Under the pieces are notes generated by a model. It was not told where the DNA came from, ran no database searches, and saw only the letters and a program-made list of their open reading frames with translations. A stretch of 64,000 nucleotides of DNA from the NCBI GenBank assembly GCA_900547745.1, contig URHT01000004.1:33902-97901 (forward strand), given 5' to 3'. Below are positions 8,114 to 17,408 of this stretch, one piece after another. Origin of the DNA: an uncultured Eubacteriales bacterium (GTDB taxonomy: Bacteria > Bacillota > Clostridia > Oscillospirales > Oscillospiraceae). The position numbers and the translations under genes are program-made. The stretch's first letter is position 1; the number at the start of each line of letters is the position of its first letter.

Positions 8114-9055
8114 TCACGGCTGCGGGCGGCGGGGGATGCTGCTGATGCCGCCGGGGCGCTCCGTGGACAGGCTGGCCTCGGTGCAGGCAGCCGCCGCGAT
8201 GTGCCGCAGCTGCGCCGCGTCCAGCTCCTCGGGCCGCCTGCCGGTGCGCAGCAGCTGCGCCACGGCGCTGCCCATGAAGATGTCGCCCGCGCCGGTGGTG
8301 TCCACCGGGTGTACCGGCGGGCAGGGCACATGGCCCGCTCCCTGCCGCCCGGCGTAATAGCAGCCATCGGCGCCGCAGGTGACGAACACCAGCGCGGCGG
8401 GGTAGTCCCGCAGCAGCTTTTCCGCGCTCTCCCGCGGCGGCAGCTCCCACAGGAACGCCGCCTCCTCATCGCTGAGCTTCACCACGTCCGCCATGGAAAG
8501 CCCCCAGAGCATCTCCTGCCGGGCCTGCGCCAGATCCTTCCACAGCGGGATGCGGAGGTTGGGGTCGTAGGTCAGCAGCCCGCCCCGGCTCCGTGCGTAT
8601 GCCGCCGCACGGCGGGTGGCGTCCCGGGACGGCTCATCGGTCATGCTCACCGATCCGAAATGGAACACCCGCGTCCGGTCGATCAGCGACAGATCAAGCT
8701 CGTCATAGCGCAGGAGCATGTCCGCGCCGGGCTTGCGGGCAAAGGAGAAATCCCGCTCCCCGTTTTCGTCCAGCGTGACGAAGGCCAGCGTGGTAAACGC
8801 GGCGTCATCCACCACGACGCCGGCGGTGTCGATGCCCTCCCGCTCCATCGTCCGGCGCAGGAGACGGCCAAAGGCGTCATTGCCCACCTTGGCCAGCAGG
8901 GCCGTTTTCAGCCCATAGCGGGCCAGCACCGCGAGGAAATTGGCGGGCGCGCCGCCGGGATGCGCCGCCAGCACCGGATAGCCGTCGTCATCGGTGCTCC
9001 GGCAGGCAAAATCCACCAGCAGCTCCCCTATCGCCACCACATCATACATGCGCAC
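8114..9055 (-). CDS. PfkB-family carbohydrate kinase, probable fructokinase
   Basis: A 313-residue ribokinase-family enzyme expected to phosphorylate a sugar with ATP in the cytoplasm. It has the N-terminal ALGELL-like block (VVAIGELLVDF), the sugar-binding GGAPANFLAVLARYG, and the C-terminal motif DTTGAGDIFMGS with the catalytic Asp. ITYDPNLR-like sequence (LLTYDPNLRIPLW) and KLSDEEAAFL are typical of fructokinases. Full length. It sits alone between the terminator and the hybrid kinase gene on the same strand; the gap of 24 bases makes co-transcription with the hybrid kinase possible. Substrate specificity is inferred only. Confidence 0.88.
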   Translation of the reverse strand: MRMYDVVAIGELLVDFACRSTDDDGYPVLAAHPGGAPANFLAVLARYGLKTALLAKVGNDAFGRLLRRTMEREGIDTAGVVVDDAAFTTLAFVTLDENGERDFSFARKPGADMLLRYDELDLSLIDRTRVFHFGSVSMTDEPSRDATRRAAAYARSRGGLLTYDPNLRIPLWKDLAQARQEMLWGLSMADVVKLSDEEAAFLWELPPRESAEKLLRDYPAALVFVTCGADGCYYAGRQGAGHVPCPPVHPVDTTGAGDIFMGSAVAQLLRTGRRPEELDAAQLRHIAAAACTEASLSTERPGGISSIPRRPQP

Positions 9056-9079
9056 ACCTCCGTCCGTTTTCCGTACCGG

Positions 9080-11248
9080 TCATTCTTTTTTCCACCTTTG
9101 CAGCGTCTGCACCAGCACCGCCTGATCCAGCGGCTTTGGCAGATGCTCCGTCATACCGGCCTCCCGGGCGCGCTGCCTGTCCTCCACAAAGGCGTTGGCC
9201 GTCATGGCGATGACGGGCACCCCCGCGTCGGGCCGCTCCGAAGCCCGGATGATCCCGGTGGCCTGATAGCCGTCCAGCACGGGCATCATCACGTCCATGA
9301 GCACGGCGTCGAAGTACCCGGTGGGCAAGGCGCGGAACAGCTCCACCGCCTCCCGGCCGTCACGGGCCTCCGTCACCTCCGCCCCGGCGCTTTGCAGCAT
9401 GAATTCGGCGATCTCCATGTTCAGATCGTTGTCCTCCGCCAGTAGCACCCGCATGCCCCGCAGCGCGCCGGCCATGTCCGGCGCCGTCTCCTGCCGGGGC
9501 AGAGCGGCGCTTTCATCCATGCGGAAGGGCAGGGTGATGCGGAACGTGGTGCCCTCGCCCACTTTGCTGGTAAACGTGATGCTGCCGCCCATCCTGTCCA
9601 CCAGCGCCTTGGCAATGGGCATACCCAGCCCCGTGCCGCCATAGGTGGAACGGGCGGTGCTGTGCTCCTGCGCAAACGGCTCGAACAGATGCTTCTGGAA
9701 CGACTCGCTCATGCCGATGCCCGTGTCGGCGCAAATAAACTCAAACCATGCGGTATCTCCCTCCGTCCGCAGCTCGCGGCACAGGGCGGTGATGGAGCCG
9801 TTGTCCCTGTTGTACCTCACGGCATTGCTGTAAATGTTCATCAGCAGCCGCTTCAGGTGGACGGGACTGCCCACCAGCGCGGTGTGCCGCACCTCCCGGG
9901 GCCGTCTGTCCACCCGGATGCTCCGGGCCGCGGCGGACTGCTCCAGCAGCATCGCAACGGAATCCAGCAGAGCCACAAGGTCGAAGGGCCGCTCCTCCAG
10001 CACGATCTCGCCGGATTCCAGCTTACCCATGTCCAGCACCTCGTTGACCAGCTCCATCAGCAGGCGGGAGGATTCGCGGATCTTCTGACGGCAGTCGGCC
10101 TGTCTGTCCAGGTCGTCCTTGTAGTACTCGCCAATCTCCACCATGCCCTGAATGGCATTGATAGGCGTCCGGATATCGTGGCTCATCCGCTGCAGGAACT
10201 CCGTCTTGGCCCGGTTGGCGCTCTCGGCCCGGCGCGCGGACTCCTCCAGCCGGGCCAGATACTCCAGCTCCCGGTGCAGCTGCCGCTCCTGATAATCCTG
10301 CGCCGTCCGGCGCTGCAGCAGCAGCGCCAGCAGCAGGAGCACCACATAGGAGGCCAGCGCCACCGCTGCATTGCGTGCGGTATCGCGGAAAACAGCGCGT
10401 TCCGGCAGGAAGGCGTACACGTAGTACGTCCTGCCCTGCTCCATCATGCCGAGGCTCCTGTGGAGTGAGATGCCGTCATGGCCGGGCACGGTCAGCATCT
10501 CGCCGGTGCGGCCCCGTGCGCCGAGCTCCCGCAGCAGGAAGATATCCTCCGCCCGCCGGCCGATGAGACTGTCATCGTTGGCCGCGACTACCGTTGTATC
10601 GTCCGTGACCACGATGGTGCCGTCCTGCTCCAGCAGATAGATCTCCCGCAGATCGGGGAATGCCAGTCCGTAGCTTTTGGCATAGGCTGTGGGCGTGGTG
10701 TAGTACACCACCACCGTCCCGGCGGCATCCAGCCGCCCGTAGGCCGCCATGTCGATATAGGAGCTGTCCGGGCAGTGGATGCGGGCGGCGTAGACCTTCT
10801 GCGGGAAGTCGGCGGCGCTCAGCAGCGCGTCCTTTTCCAGCTCAGGCATCAGCAGCGCCGTCACATCCGCCCCGGCCATGTAGGAGGCGGTGATATGCCC
10901 GTCCCTGTCCAGCAGAAGGATGCCGCTGAGGTGATGATCTACGGACAGGCCCCGCAGCAGGTCTTCGTCCACCGGGTCGGCCAGAAAGCGGATGTCGCGG
11001 GCGGCCTGCTTGGCCGCCTCCATGACGCGCATCAGACTGCGCGTCTCCGATGCCGTGGAGGACAGGCTGTAGGCATCGCAGCGCTTGGCCACGTACTCCA
11101 CCACCCTGGACAGGCGGTTCCTGCCGTAATCCAGATCCGCGCGGACGGACAGCAGGATCACCGTGCTCATGATCAGCAGGAAGGCCGCCAGCGCCGCGGC
11201 GCGGAACACGGTGCGATCCCGCCGTTTCATCTTCACTTCACCGCTCAT
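9080..11248 (-). CDS. Hybrid sensor histidine kinase with C-terminal receiver
   Basis: A 722-residue membrane kinase. A first helix (about 17-36), a large extracytoplasmic region (about 38-290) with a Cache-like look (SGILLLDRDGHITASYM, then IVVTDDTTVVAANDDSLIG), a second helix (about 293-311), a coiled linker, an H-box with His357 (RMSHDIRTPINAI), HATPase motifs (NIYSNAVRY, DTGIGM, GGTGLGMPIAK) and a receiver domain with VLMDVMMPVLDG. There is no HPt or DNA-binding output. The ATG overlaps the stop of the binding-lipoprotein gene upstream (ATGA), so the two are translationally coupled and probably act together: the lipoprotein senses, the kinase transduces. The downstream phosphate acceptor is not encoded nearby. 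Confidence 0.9.
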   Translation of the reverse strand: MSGEVKMKRRDRTVFRAAALAAFLLIMSTVILLSVRADLDYGRNRLSRVVEYVAKRCDAYSLSSTASETRSLMRVMEAAKQAARDIRFLADPVDEDLLRGLSVDHHLSGILLLDRDGHITASYMAGADVTALLMPELEKDALLSAADFPQKVYAARIHCPDSSYIDMAAYGRLDAAGTVVVYYTTPTAYAKSYGLAFPDLREIYLLEQDGTIVVTDDTTVVAANDDSLIGRRAEDIFLLRELGARGRTGEMLTVPGHDGISLHRSLGMMEQGRTYYVYAFLPERAVFRDTARNAAVALASYVVLLLLALLLQRRTAQDYQERQLHRELEYLARLEESARRAESANRAKTEFLQRMSHDIRTPINAIQGMVEIGEYYKDDLDRQADCRQKIRESSRLLMELVNEVLDMGKLESGEIVLEERPFDLVALLDSVAMLLEQSAAARSIRVDRRPREVRHTALVGSPVHLKRLLMNIYSNAVRYNRDNGSITALCRELRTEGDTAWFEFICADTGIGMSESFQKHLFEPFAQEHSTARSTYGGTGLGMPIAKALVDRMGGSITFTSKVGEGTTFRITLPFRMDESAALPRQETAPDMAGALRGMRVLLAEDNDLNMEIAEFMLQSAGAEVTEARDGREAVELFRALPTGYFDAVLMDVMMPVLDGYQATGIIRASERPDAGVPVIAMTANAFVEDRQRAREAGMTEHLPKPLDQAVLVQTLQRWKKE

Positions 11249-12054
11249 TGGCCGTCCACCTCCAGATACGACGCGGCGTTGGGCAGGTAGCCGCCGACGA
11301 TCCGCTCCTCCGTGCCGTCACGGCGCATATCCGCCAGCACGGCGTTCAGCTGTTCGTCCAGCCCCCGCTCATCGCGGAGGTCAAAGGCCACGCCCAGCCC
11401 CACTGTCAGCAGCGGCTCGTCCAGGATCCGCAGCTCCATATCGTAATCCGCTATGTATTGCAGCACGGAGGTTTCATGCGAGGCAATGGCATCTGCATAC
11501 CCCTTGCTGAGAAAGGGATACATCAGTTCCCGGTTTTGCAGAGAGATCAGCTGCCGCAGCCGGGGCAGCCCGTACTCGTCCGGATGGAGGAACAGCTCCT
11601 CCGGCTTGGTAGTGGCGTGTACCGCCATTGTCAGGCCTTCCAGATCCGACAGGGCGGCGATATCGCTGTCGGGCATCACCGCCACCACCTGACGGCTGGT
11701 CATGTACGGCCCTGCCCAGCGGTATTCCTCCGCCCGGCCGTCCATGCTGAAGCAGCACCAGAGGCAGTCGATCTCACCGTTTTCCAGCAGCTCCGCCTTG
11801 GCGCTCCAGTCGATGAACCGGAACTCCGCCCGGTAGCCCATGCGTCCGAAGGCCTCTGTGGCCAGCTCTATGTCAATACCGACGGGCGCGCCGGCGGCTC
11901 CGATATAGGCATAGGGGGGAAACGGATCCACCCCCACCACCAGCGCCGGCCGGTCGTCCTGTTCCGCTGTCTCCGGCGCGGCCCCGCAGCCGGTCAGCAG
12001 GCCGGCCGCCAGCGTCAGCGCCAGCAGCAGGCTCCATACACGCTTGTTCCTCAT
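11245..12054 (-). CDS. Extracellular solute-binding lipoprotein (SBP family 3)
   Basis: A 269-residue binding protein with a lipobox (LAAGLLTGC, lipidated Cys near residue 23). The mature part shows the amino-acid-type SBP_bac_3 pattern: VVGVDPFPPYAYIG, GIDIELATEAFGRMGY, WSAKAELLENGEIDCLWCCF and the later FDLRDERGLDEQLNAVLADM. No permease or ATPase accompanies it; instead it overlaps by four bases with a hybrid histidine kinase. That context suggests a sensory partner rather than a transporter subunit. The ligand is probably an amino acid or similar small polar compound, by family. Confidence 0.85.
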   Translation of the reverse strand: MRNKRVWSLLLALTLAAGLLTGCGAAPETAEQDDRPALVVGVDPFPPYAYIGAAGAPVGIDIELATEAFGRMGYRAEFRFIDWSAKAELLENGEIDCLWCCFSMDGRAEEYRWAGPYMTSRQVVAVMPDSDIAALSDLEGLTMAVHATTKPEELFLHPDEYGLPRLRQLISLQNRELMYPFLSKGYADAIASHETSVLQYIADYDMELRILDEPLLTVGLGVAFDLRDERGLDEQLNAVLADMRRDGTEERIVGGYLPNAASYLEVDGQ

Positions 12055-12647
12055 GGCGTTCTCCTTTGAAAAAGACGCAGAAAGTCCCGAAAAAAGTACG
12101 GTATCAGTATATCTTCTGTCCGCCGGGATTGCAAGGTCAAATCAACGTCCGGGCGGCGCGGATCACGATACGGTCGCCCGGCTTCACGTCGGTGATCCTC
12201 GTCAGCACCTCGGCGCCGTTTACCTGCCGCCAGACGTGTCCACCCGCAGGCTCATAGCGGAGGCAAGGTCGGCCACGGGCCTTTTGTGTGTCCACTCCTC
12301 CGGAATTTCGCCGAGCCGCAGCATGAACATAACGGAGCCTGCGGCGGCAATGTTTGCTCTGATCCACAACAGAAAAGCGCCGTCTTGGAAGTGATTCCGA
12401 GACGGCGCTTTTTTGCTGCCCGCACATTCGATTTCCGCTGTTTTCCTGCTACAATGATTGCAGAAAAAGCAAATGGCAGATGCAGATGCCAGCTCCGAAA
12501 CGCCGCTTGGAAACAGGTCTCCGGGCTTTTCAGATTCCGCAGCATAAAGATGCCCGCCCCCAGTCGGCGGGCCGGTCTGCCCGCCGAAGTGAGGGAGGGG
12601 GCGGGGAGCCTGCCCCGCGGGGGAAGTGCGGGGCAGGGAGGGAAAGA
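12055..12647. other. Intergenic region with hairpins and an unidentified coding remnant
   Basis: No intact gene. On the minus strand about 12137-12260 a frame ending HVWRQVNGAEVLTRI then TDVKPGDRIVI and a stop looks protein-like but lacks a start; I cannot name it. A terminator lies at 12373-12412. Two further GC-rich hairpins (12564-12587, stem TCGGCGGGC; 12609-12637, stem CCTGCCCCGC) lie just after the last gene of the corrinoid operon and may end its transcript. Confidence 0.5.
12373..12412. terminator. Hairpin terminator
   Basis: An 18-bp stem (AAAAGCGCCGTCTTGGAA with one mismatch) around GTGA, followed by TTTTTT on the plus strand and ending in TTTT on the minus strand. Confidence 0.75.
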
Positions 12648-13775
12648 TCAGTAGCAGTATTTCTCCATGATTTCCCGCTTTTTCTCAATGTAGTAGTGGT
12701 AGTTGACCATGGGGACATCGGGCTGCACGCGGTGATCCAGCGAGGGGATGTAGCCGCCCTGCTCCAGCAGGGGAGGCAGCTTGGACAGCTCCTTGTCGAT
12801 GGCGGCGCGATCCTGCGCCAGCGCCAGCTTATTGATGCCGCCGATCAGCGCCAGCTTGGGATGGCGCTTGCGGATCTCCTCCGGGAAGGCGCCGGAGTTG
12901 ATCTCCAGCGGGTAGTGGCCGTCCGCACCGGCCTCCACCAGCTTGTCCGTCAGCTGGACGGAGTTTCCGTCGGAGTCCACCAGCACCTTCTTCACGCCCT
13001 TGGCCCGCAGATAGGCCACCAGCTCGTGGTAGTAGGGCATCAGGAACTCGTCGAAGGTCTTGGGGGAGATGAAGCAGCCGTGGTTATAGGCCATGTCCTC
13101 GAAGAAGCACACATAGTCCAGCGGCGTGACCTCCCAGACCATGTCCACCCAGTCCTTCACGAAGTCCGTGTGGTTGCGCTGGATGGCGTGGATCAGGTCG
13201 GGATCGTCGTAGTAGGAGATCAGCAGGTTCTCCGGCCCCAGCAGCTCCCGGGGCCATGCGAAGAAGCCGTCGATCCACGCGCCCACCGCCTGCTTTTCGT
13301 CGTGGGCCCGCTGGAGCATGGGGGCGAAGCTGGGCGTCACGCGGGTCTTGTCCTTGCCGTTGAGGCGGGGCACCACGATGCGCTCGAAGTCCTCCATAGT
13401 CTCCACGGGGTAACGGGACTGGAACGGGATGCTCTCGGAGTGCTTGTTCTCGGTGATGATGCCCACCTCGCCGCCGTAGGTGATGGTATCCTCCGTCTCG
13501 GAGATGACCTCCTTCGTCCAGCGGGGCCATGCGCGCCACTCGATGCCCACCGGGCCGTTGTCGCCCCAATAGTTCACCAGATTCGTTTCAAAGCCGCGGT
13601 CGCAGCCGAAATAGCGCTCCACCTCCTCGGTGGAGTCCACCTCTGCGGGCAGGCCCTGCTTGTGCCATGCGTCGATAGTCTCGCGCCAGTAGCCGAAGTC
13701 CATGACGGGGATGCGGTCTACCGACTCAAAGTTCAGGCAGCGCATAAAGCGCTCGCCGGGTGTCATTGTCCTCAT
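12648..13775 (-). CDS. Uroporphyrinogen decarboxylase-family methyltransferase (no HxC zinc site)
   Basis: A 375-residue UroD-superfamily protein, last gene of the corrinoid/nucleoside operon. UroD-like proteins beside corrinoid proteins act as methyltransferases (MtaA, MtbA, CmuA and relatives), not in haem synthesis. Family features: MTPGERFMRCLNFESVDRIP at the N-terminus, EDMAYNHGCFISPKTFDEFL, and IGGINKLALAQD. Where MtaA-type enzymes carry HxC and a later Cys as zinc ligands, this one has VDSDGNS and SLDHRV, so its metal site, if any, is different. I infer that it takes the methyl group from the substrate and loads the corrinoid protein, while the HxC-type paralog at 25217-26260 may act on the other side. 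Substrate unknown. Confidence 0.85.
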   Translation of the reverse strand: MRTMTPGERFMRCLNFESVDRIPVMDFGYWRETIDAWHKQGLPAEVDSTEEVERYFGCDRGFETNLVNYWGDNGPVGIEWRAWPRWTKEVISETEDTITYGGEVGIITENKHSESIPFQSRYPVETMEDFERIVVPRLNGKDKTRVTPSFAPMLQRAHDEKQAVGAWIDGFFAWPRELLGPENLLISYYDDPDLIHAIQRNHTDFVKDWVDMVWEVTPLDYVCFFEDMAYNHGCFISPKTFDEFLMPYYHELVAYLRAKGVKKVLVDSDGNSVQLTDKLVEAGADGHYPLEINSGAFPEEIRKRHPKLALIGGINKLALAQDRAAIDKELSKLPPLLEQGGYIPSLDHRVQPDVPMVNYHYYIEKKREIMEKYCY

Positions 13776-13793
13776 AGGGGGTTCCTTCCTTTC

Positions 13794-14690
13794 TTACTTG
13801 ATGCCGCTGCGCCGCATGGTGCGGGCCTCGTTGACGGTGACGGCCAGAATGGTCAGCAGATACGGCGCGCACTGGATCACCTCGTTGGGAATGGTCACGA
13901 TGCCCTGCAGCGCGATCTGCATGGCGTCCGCCAGACCGAAGAACAGCGCCGCCGCGAAGATGCCAAAGGGGCTGTACCGTCCGAACAGGATGGCGGCAAT
14001 GGCGATGAAGCCGCGTCCGCTGACCATATCCCGCACGAACATGCTCAGGTAGGAGATGGACAGGTACGCGCCAGCCATGCCGCAGGTCAGGCCGCCCAGC
14101 ATCACGGCGATGTACTGGGTCTTCTTGACGTTGACGCCCGCCACGAAGGCCGCCTGCGGATTCTGGCCCACCGCGATGGTGCGCATGCCGAAGGGGGTCT
14201 TGTACAGCAGGTAGTGGGCCAGCAGCACCACCGGCAGCACCAGCAGCGTCACCAGCGAGGCGCTGTCAAAGAACGCGCCCACCACCGGCAGGTCGCGCAG
14301 ACCGGGGATGCTGATGTTGGGCAGCTTGGTAACGGAGGGGGTGAAGCCCTTGTTGCCGAAAATACTGCTGGAGGCGTACACCGTCACGCTGGCGGCCAGA
14401 ATGTTCACCGCCAGGCCGATGATGGTCTGATCCACCTTGAGGCTGATGCAGAAGTACGCATGCAGGAACGATACCAGCACGCCGGACAGAATGCCCGCCA
14501 GCAGGGCGATCCACGGGGAGCCGGTGTAGTAGCAGGCCGTTACGGCGGTGAAGGCGGCAAACAGCATGGTGCCGTCCAGACCGATGTTGGTGATGCCGCT
14601 GCGCTCGCCGAACATACCGCCCACACCGGCCAGCGCAATGGGCGTGGCGGAGGCGAACATATTGCAGATTACGGATGGCAGAGAGATCAT
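13794..14690 (-). CDS. Nucleoside-type ABC transporter permease (BMP system, second subunit)
   Basis: A 298-residue inner-membrane protein with eight to ten predicted hydrophobic segments. It belongs to the branched-chain/ribose permease superfamily in the form found with BMP binding proteins (YufQ/NupQ-like): FGERSGITNIGLDGTMLFAA near the start and FGRYSPFGIFAAALFFGLAD near the end. Its ATG shares one base with the stop of the upstream permease gene (TGATG), so the pair are coupled. Expected role: nucleoside uptake channel with the partner permease. Confidence 0.9.
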   Translation of the reverse strand: MISLPSVICNMFASATPIALAGVGGMFGERSGITNIGLDGTMLFAAFTAVTACYYTGSPWIALLAGILSGVLVSFLHAYFCISLKVDQTIIGLAVNILAASVTVYASSSIFGNKGFTPSVTKLPNISIPGLRDLPVVGAFFDSASLVTLLVLPVVLLAHYLLYKTPFGMRTIAVGQNPQAAFVAGVNVKKTQYIAVMLGGLTCGMAGAYLSISYLSMFVRDMVSGRGFIAIAAILFGRYSPFGIFAAALFFGLADAMQIALQGIVTIPNEVIQCAPYLLTILAVTVNEARTMRRSGIK

Positions 14691-15781
14691 CAGCCGGCCC
14701 TCCTTTCACGGCTCCGCCGCCTGGCGCGGAGCTCTGGCAGCCTGCGCATCACGGCGTTGGCCGCCACCACGAAGATGAAGATGAACGCCGACAGCATGTC
14801 CACCCACTCGGAGGGCACGTCGGACATGATGTTCAGCTGGGTGCCGCCTGCCCGCAGCAGGCCCATCAGCAGGGACATCAGCAGGCAGCCGAAGGGGTTG
14901 TTGTTGGCGATGACGGCGATGGTGATGCCGTCGTACCCGTAGCCGGGGGAGAAGTTGACCTGCATGTAGCCGAAGCCGCCCAGCACACGCTCCGCGCCCA
15001 GCAGGCCGGCCAGCCCGCCGGATACCAGCATGGCCGCCAGAATAAGCCGCGTGGCGTTGACGCCGCAGTAGCGGGTGGTGGTCAGGTTCTTGCCGGCGGC
15101 GTTGAGCTGCCAGCCGAAGGGCGTTTTCTGGAACACCACATACAGCACCGCGCACAGCAGTACCGCCAGAAGGATGCCGGTGTTCAGCTGACTGGGCGGC
15201 GCCAGCTGCGTCAGCCGCGCCGACTCCTGAATATTGGGGGTGCGGGCCGTGGGTCCGTCGTTGCGGAAGTAGTCCACCACCACCAGCGTCACCAGATTGC
15301 TGATGATGTGGTTCATCATAATGGTGGAGATGACCTCATGTACATGGAAGCGAACCTTCAGCCAGCCTGCCAGCAGCGCCAGCAGACCGCCCACCAGCGC
15401 GGCGCCTGCCGCGCAGATGAGGATGTGCAGCACCGTGGGCAGGCCCTGCAGGCTGTAGCCCAGATAGGCTGCCGTCAGCGCGCCTGCGTACAGCTGGCCC
15501 TCCACGCCGATGTTGAACACGTCGCACTTGAAGGCGATGGCCACGGACAGTCCCGCGAAGATCAGCGGCGTCGTCTGGGTCAGCACCTTCACAAAGCCGT
15601 TCCATGTGGTGAACGGCTGGATCAGCAGGTAGTAGTACACGGAGAACACGTTGTCGTGTCCCTGCAGGAGCAGCAGCACGCCGCCCACCAGCAGCGCCAG
15701 CACGAAGCTCACCAGAAAAATTAAGATCTGGGTCAGCGCTTTGCTCCCCTTGCGGTTCAGGATATCAGAGACGGCGCTCAT
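14690..15781 (-). CDS. Nucleoside-type ABC transporter permease (BMP system, first subunit)
   Basis: A 363-residue membrane protein, YufP/NupP-like. Hydrophobic helices cover most of the length; family blocks include TPLIFAGLSVAIAFKCDVFN followed by NIGVEGQLYAGAL, and the segment FGYMQVNFSPGYGYDGITIA. The ATG overlaps the last codons of the ATPase gene by four bases. Works with the following permease and the twin-domain ATPase. Confidence 0.92.
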   Translation of the reverse strand: MSAVSDILNRKGSKALTQILIFLVSFVLALLVGGVLLLLQGHDNVFSVYYYLLIQPFTTWNGFVKVLTQTTPLIFAGLSVAIAFKCDVFNIGVEGQLYAGALTAAYLGYSLQGLPTVLHILICAAGAALVGGLLALLAGWLKVRFHVHEVISTIMMNHIISNLVTLVVVDYFRNDGPTARTPNIQESARLTQLAPPSQLNTGILLAVLLCAVLYVVFQKTPFGWQLNAAGKNLTTTRYCGVNATRLILAAMLVSGGLAGLLGAERVLGGFGYMQVNFSPGYGYDGITIAVIANNNPFGCLLMSLLMGLLRAGGTQLNIMSDVPSEWVDMLSAFIFIFVVAANAVMRRLPELRARRRSRERRAG

Positions 15782-17304
15782 GCGTGTTCACCTCCCTCTG
15801 TAATGCCCATCATCAGGCTGCCGATGCGGTTGATCTCCGCCGTCTCCCGGGGCAGGATGTCCATGCACCGGCCCTTGTAGAACACGGCGATGCGGTCGCT
15901 CAGCCGCATGATCTCCGTCAGCTCGGTGGAGATCAGCAGCACGGCCTTGCCCGCCTGCTTCTGCTCCTCAATACGCTTATAGACGAACTCGATGGCGCCC
16001 ACATCCAGTCCCCGGGTGGGGTTCACCGCAATGACCAGATCGGCCTTGCGGATACCGAACTCACGGGCCAGGATCACCTTCTGCTGGTTGCCGCCGGACA
16101 GCTCCGCCGCGTTGGCGTTGATGGACGGCATCCGCACGTCGTAGTCCTGCAGGACGGAGGGCATCACGCCCATCAGCTGCCCCTTGCGGATGATGCCCCG
16201 CTTACAGAACCGCTTGTCCTGCTCGCAGCCCAGCACGCCGTTCATCAGGATGCTGCTGTTCAGCACCAGCCCCTGCTTCTGCCGGTCTGGTGGGATCAGC
16301 GCCACGCCGTCGCTGCGGATCCGGGGCGCGGGTCTGTTGGTCAGATCCTTCCCGGATTTTTCCACCTTGCCGCCGCTGACCCGCAGCATACCCAGAATGG
16401 CGTCCACCAGCTCGGTCTGGCCGTTTCCGTCCACACCGGCGATGCCCAGCACCTCCCCGGCGTGCAGGGAGAAGCTGATATCCTGCAGTCCGGCGGAGAA
16501 CTGGGTGCGCTCCGTACACAGGTGCTCCACCCGCAGGATCTCCGCGCCCTTTTCCGCCGCCGCCGGATAGCCGCTGAGGGACACCTCGCGTCCCACCATC
16601 ATCTGCACCAGCTGCTCCGGCGAGGCCTCCGATGCCGGCATGGTGCCGATGAGCCGTCCCAGCCGCAGCACCGATATCTCGTCGGCAATGTCCATGACCT
16701 CCTCCAGCTTGTGGCTGATGAAGATGATGGTCTTGCCCATTTTTTTCAATGTCCGGATGTTTTCGCAGAGCTGCTGCGTCTCCTGCGGCGTCAGGACGGC
16801 GGTGGGCTCGTCCAGAATGACATACTCCGCGTCACGCATCAGCACCTTCAGGATCTCGATGCGCTGCTGCTCGCCCACTGTCATGCTGCCCACGGTCTGC
16901 TCCGGGTTCAGCTGGATGCCGTATGTGCGGCACGTCTCCTCAATGTGGGCCAGCGCCGCCGCCTTGTCGATGGTGCAGCCCCGGCGGGTTGGCTCGGCGC
17001 CCATAATGGCGTTCTGCCAGACCTTCAGCGTGGGCACCAGCATGAAATGCTGATACACCATGCCGATACCGCAGGCGCGGGCGTCCTGCGGGCTGCGCAG
17101 CTGTACTGGCCGGCCGTCCAGACGGATCTCGCCCGCGGTGGGCTCCAGCGCGCCGCTGAGAATATTCATCAGAGTGGACTTTCCCGCACCGTTCTCGCCC
17201 ACGATGGCGTGTACCGTGCCCTTTTTGAAGGTGATGTCCACATCCTGCAGTGCGAGCTTGCCAAGGAAGTCCTTGGTGATCCCGCTCATGGTGATTCCCT
17301 GCAT
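15778..17304 (-). CDS. Twin-domain ABC ATPase of the BMP-type nucleoside importer
   Basis: A 508-residue protein with two ABC domains, as in YufO/NupO and ribose-type importers. The first has GENGAGKSTLM, signature MTVGEQQRIEIL and DEPTAVLTP; the second has GVDGNGQTEL in place of a full Walker A, signature LSGGNQQKVILARE and NPTRGLD. I place the start at 17304 (MQGITMSGITKDF); AAAGGA lies upstream, and the open frame before it runs through a hairpin and is not protein-like. It energises uptake through the two downstream permeases. Confidence 0.93.
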   Translation of the reverse strand: MQGITMSGITKDFLGKLALQDVDITFKKGTVHAIVGENGAGKSTLMNILSGALEPTAGEIRLDGRPVQLRSPQDARACGIGMVYQHFMLVPTLKVWQNAIMGAEPTRRGCTIDKAAALAHIEETCRTYGIQLNPEQTVGSMTVGEQQRIEILKVLMRDAEYVILDEPTAVLTPQETQQLCENIRTLKKMGKTIIFISHKLEEVMDIADEISVLRLGRLIGTMPASEASPEQLVQMMVGREVSLSGYPAAAEKGAEILRVEHLCTERTQFSAGLQDISFSLHAGEVLGIAGVDGNGQTELVDAILGMLRVSGGKVEKSGKDLTNRPAPRIRSDGVALIPPDRQKQGLVLNSSILMNGVLGCEQDKRFCKRGIIRKGQLMGVMPSVLQDYDVRMPSINANAAELSGGNQQKVILAREFGIRKADLVIAVNPTRGLDVGAIEFVYKRIEEQKQAGKAVLLISTELTEIMRLSDRIAVFYKGRCMDILPRETAEINRIGSLMMGITEGGEHA

Positions 17305-17325
17305 ATCCCTTGTCCTTTCATGCAA

Positions 17326-17371
17326 GGGCCTGCACCGCTGAGATGGTCGATCTGTACAGCGGTGCAGGCCC
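17326..17371. promoter_or_regulatory. Intercistronic stem-loop after the binding-protein gene
   Basis: A perfect 15-bp stem (GGGCCTGCACCGCTG and its complement) with a 16-base loop sits between the binding-protein and ATPase genes. No T-run follows on the minus strand. Such hairpins typically protect the upstream message so that the binding protein is made in excess over the membrane parts. Confidence 0.6.
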
Positions 17372-17408
17372 TGATGTCCCGGAACGCCCTTCCGCGAAGG
17401 GCGGCGGA

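Noticed and set aside
12480..14942. Very long open frame on the plus strand (over 800 codons)
   Set aside because: It is antisense to the UroD and permease genes, composed of His/Gln/Arg-rich sequence typical of shadows in GC-rich DNA.
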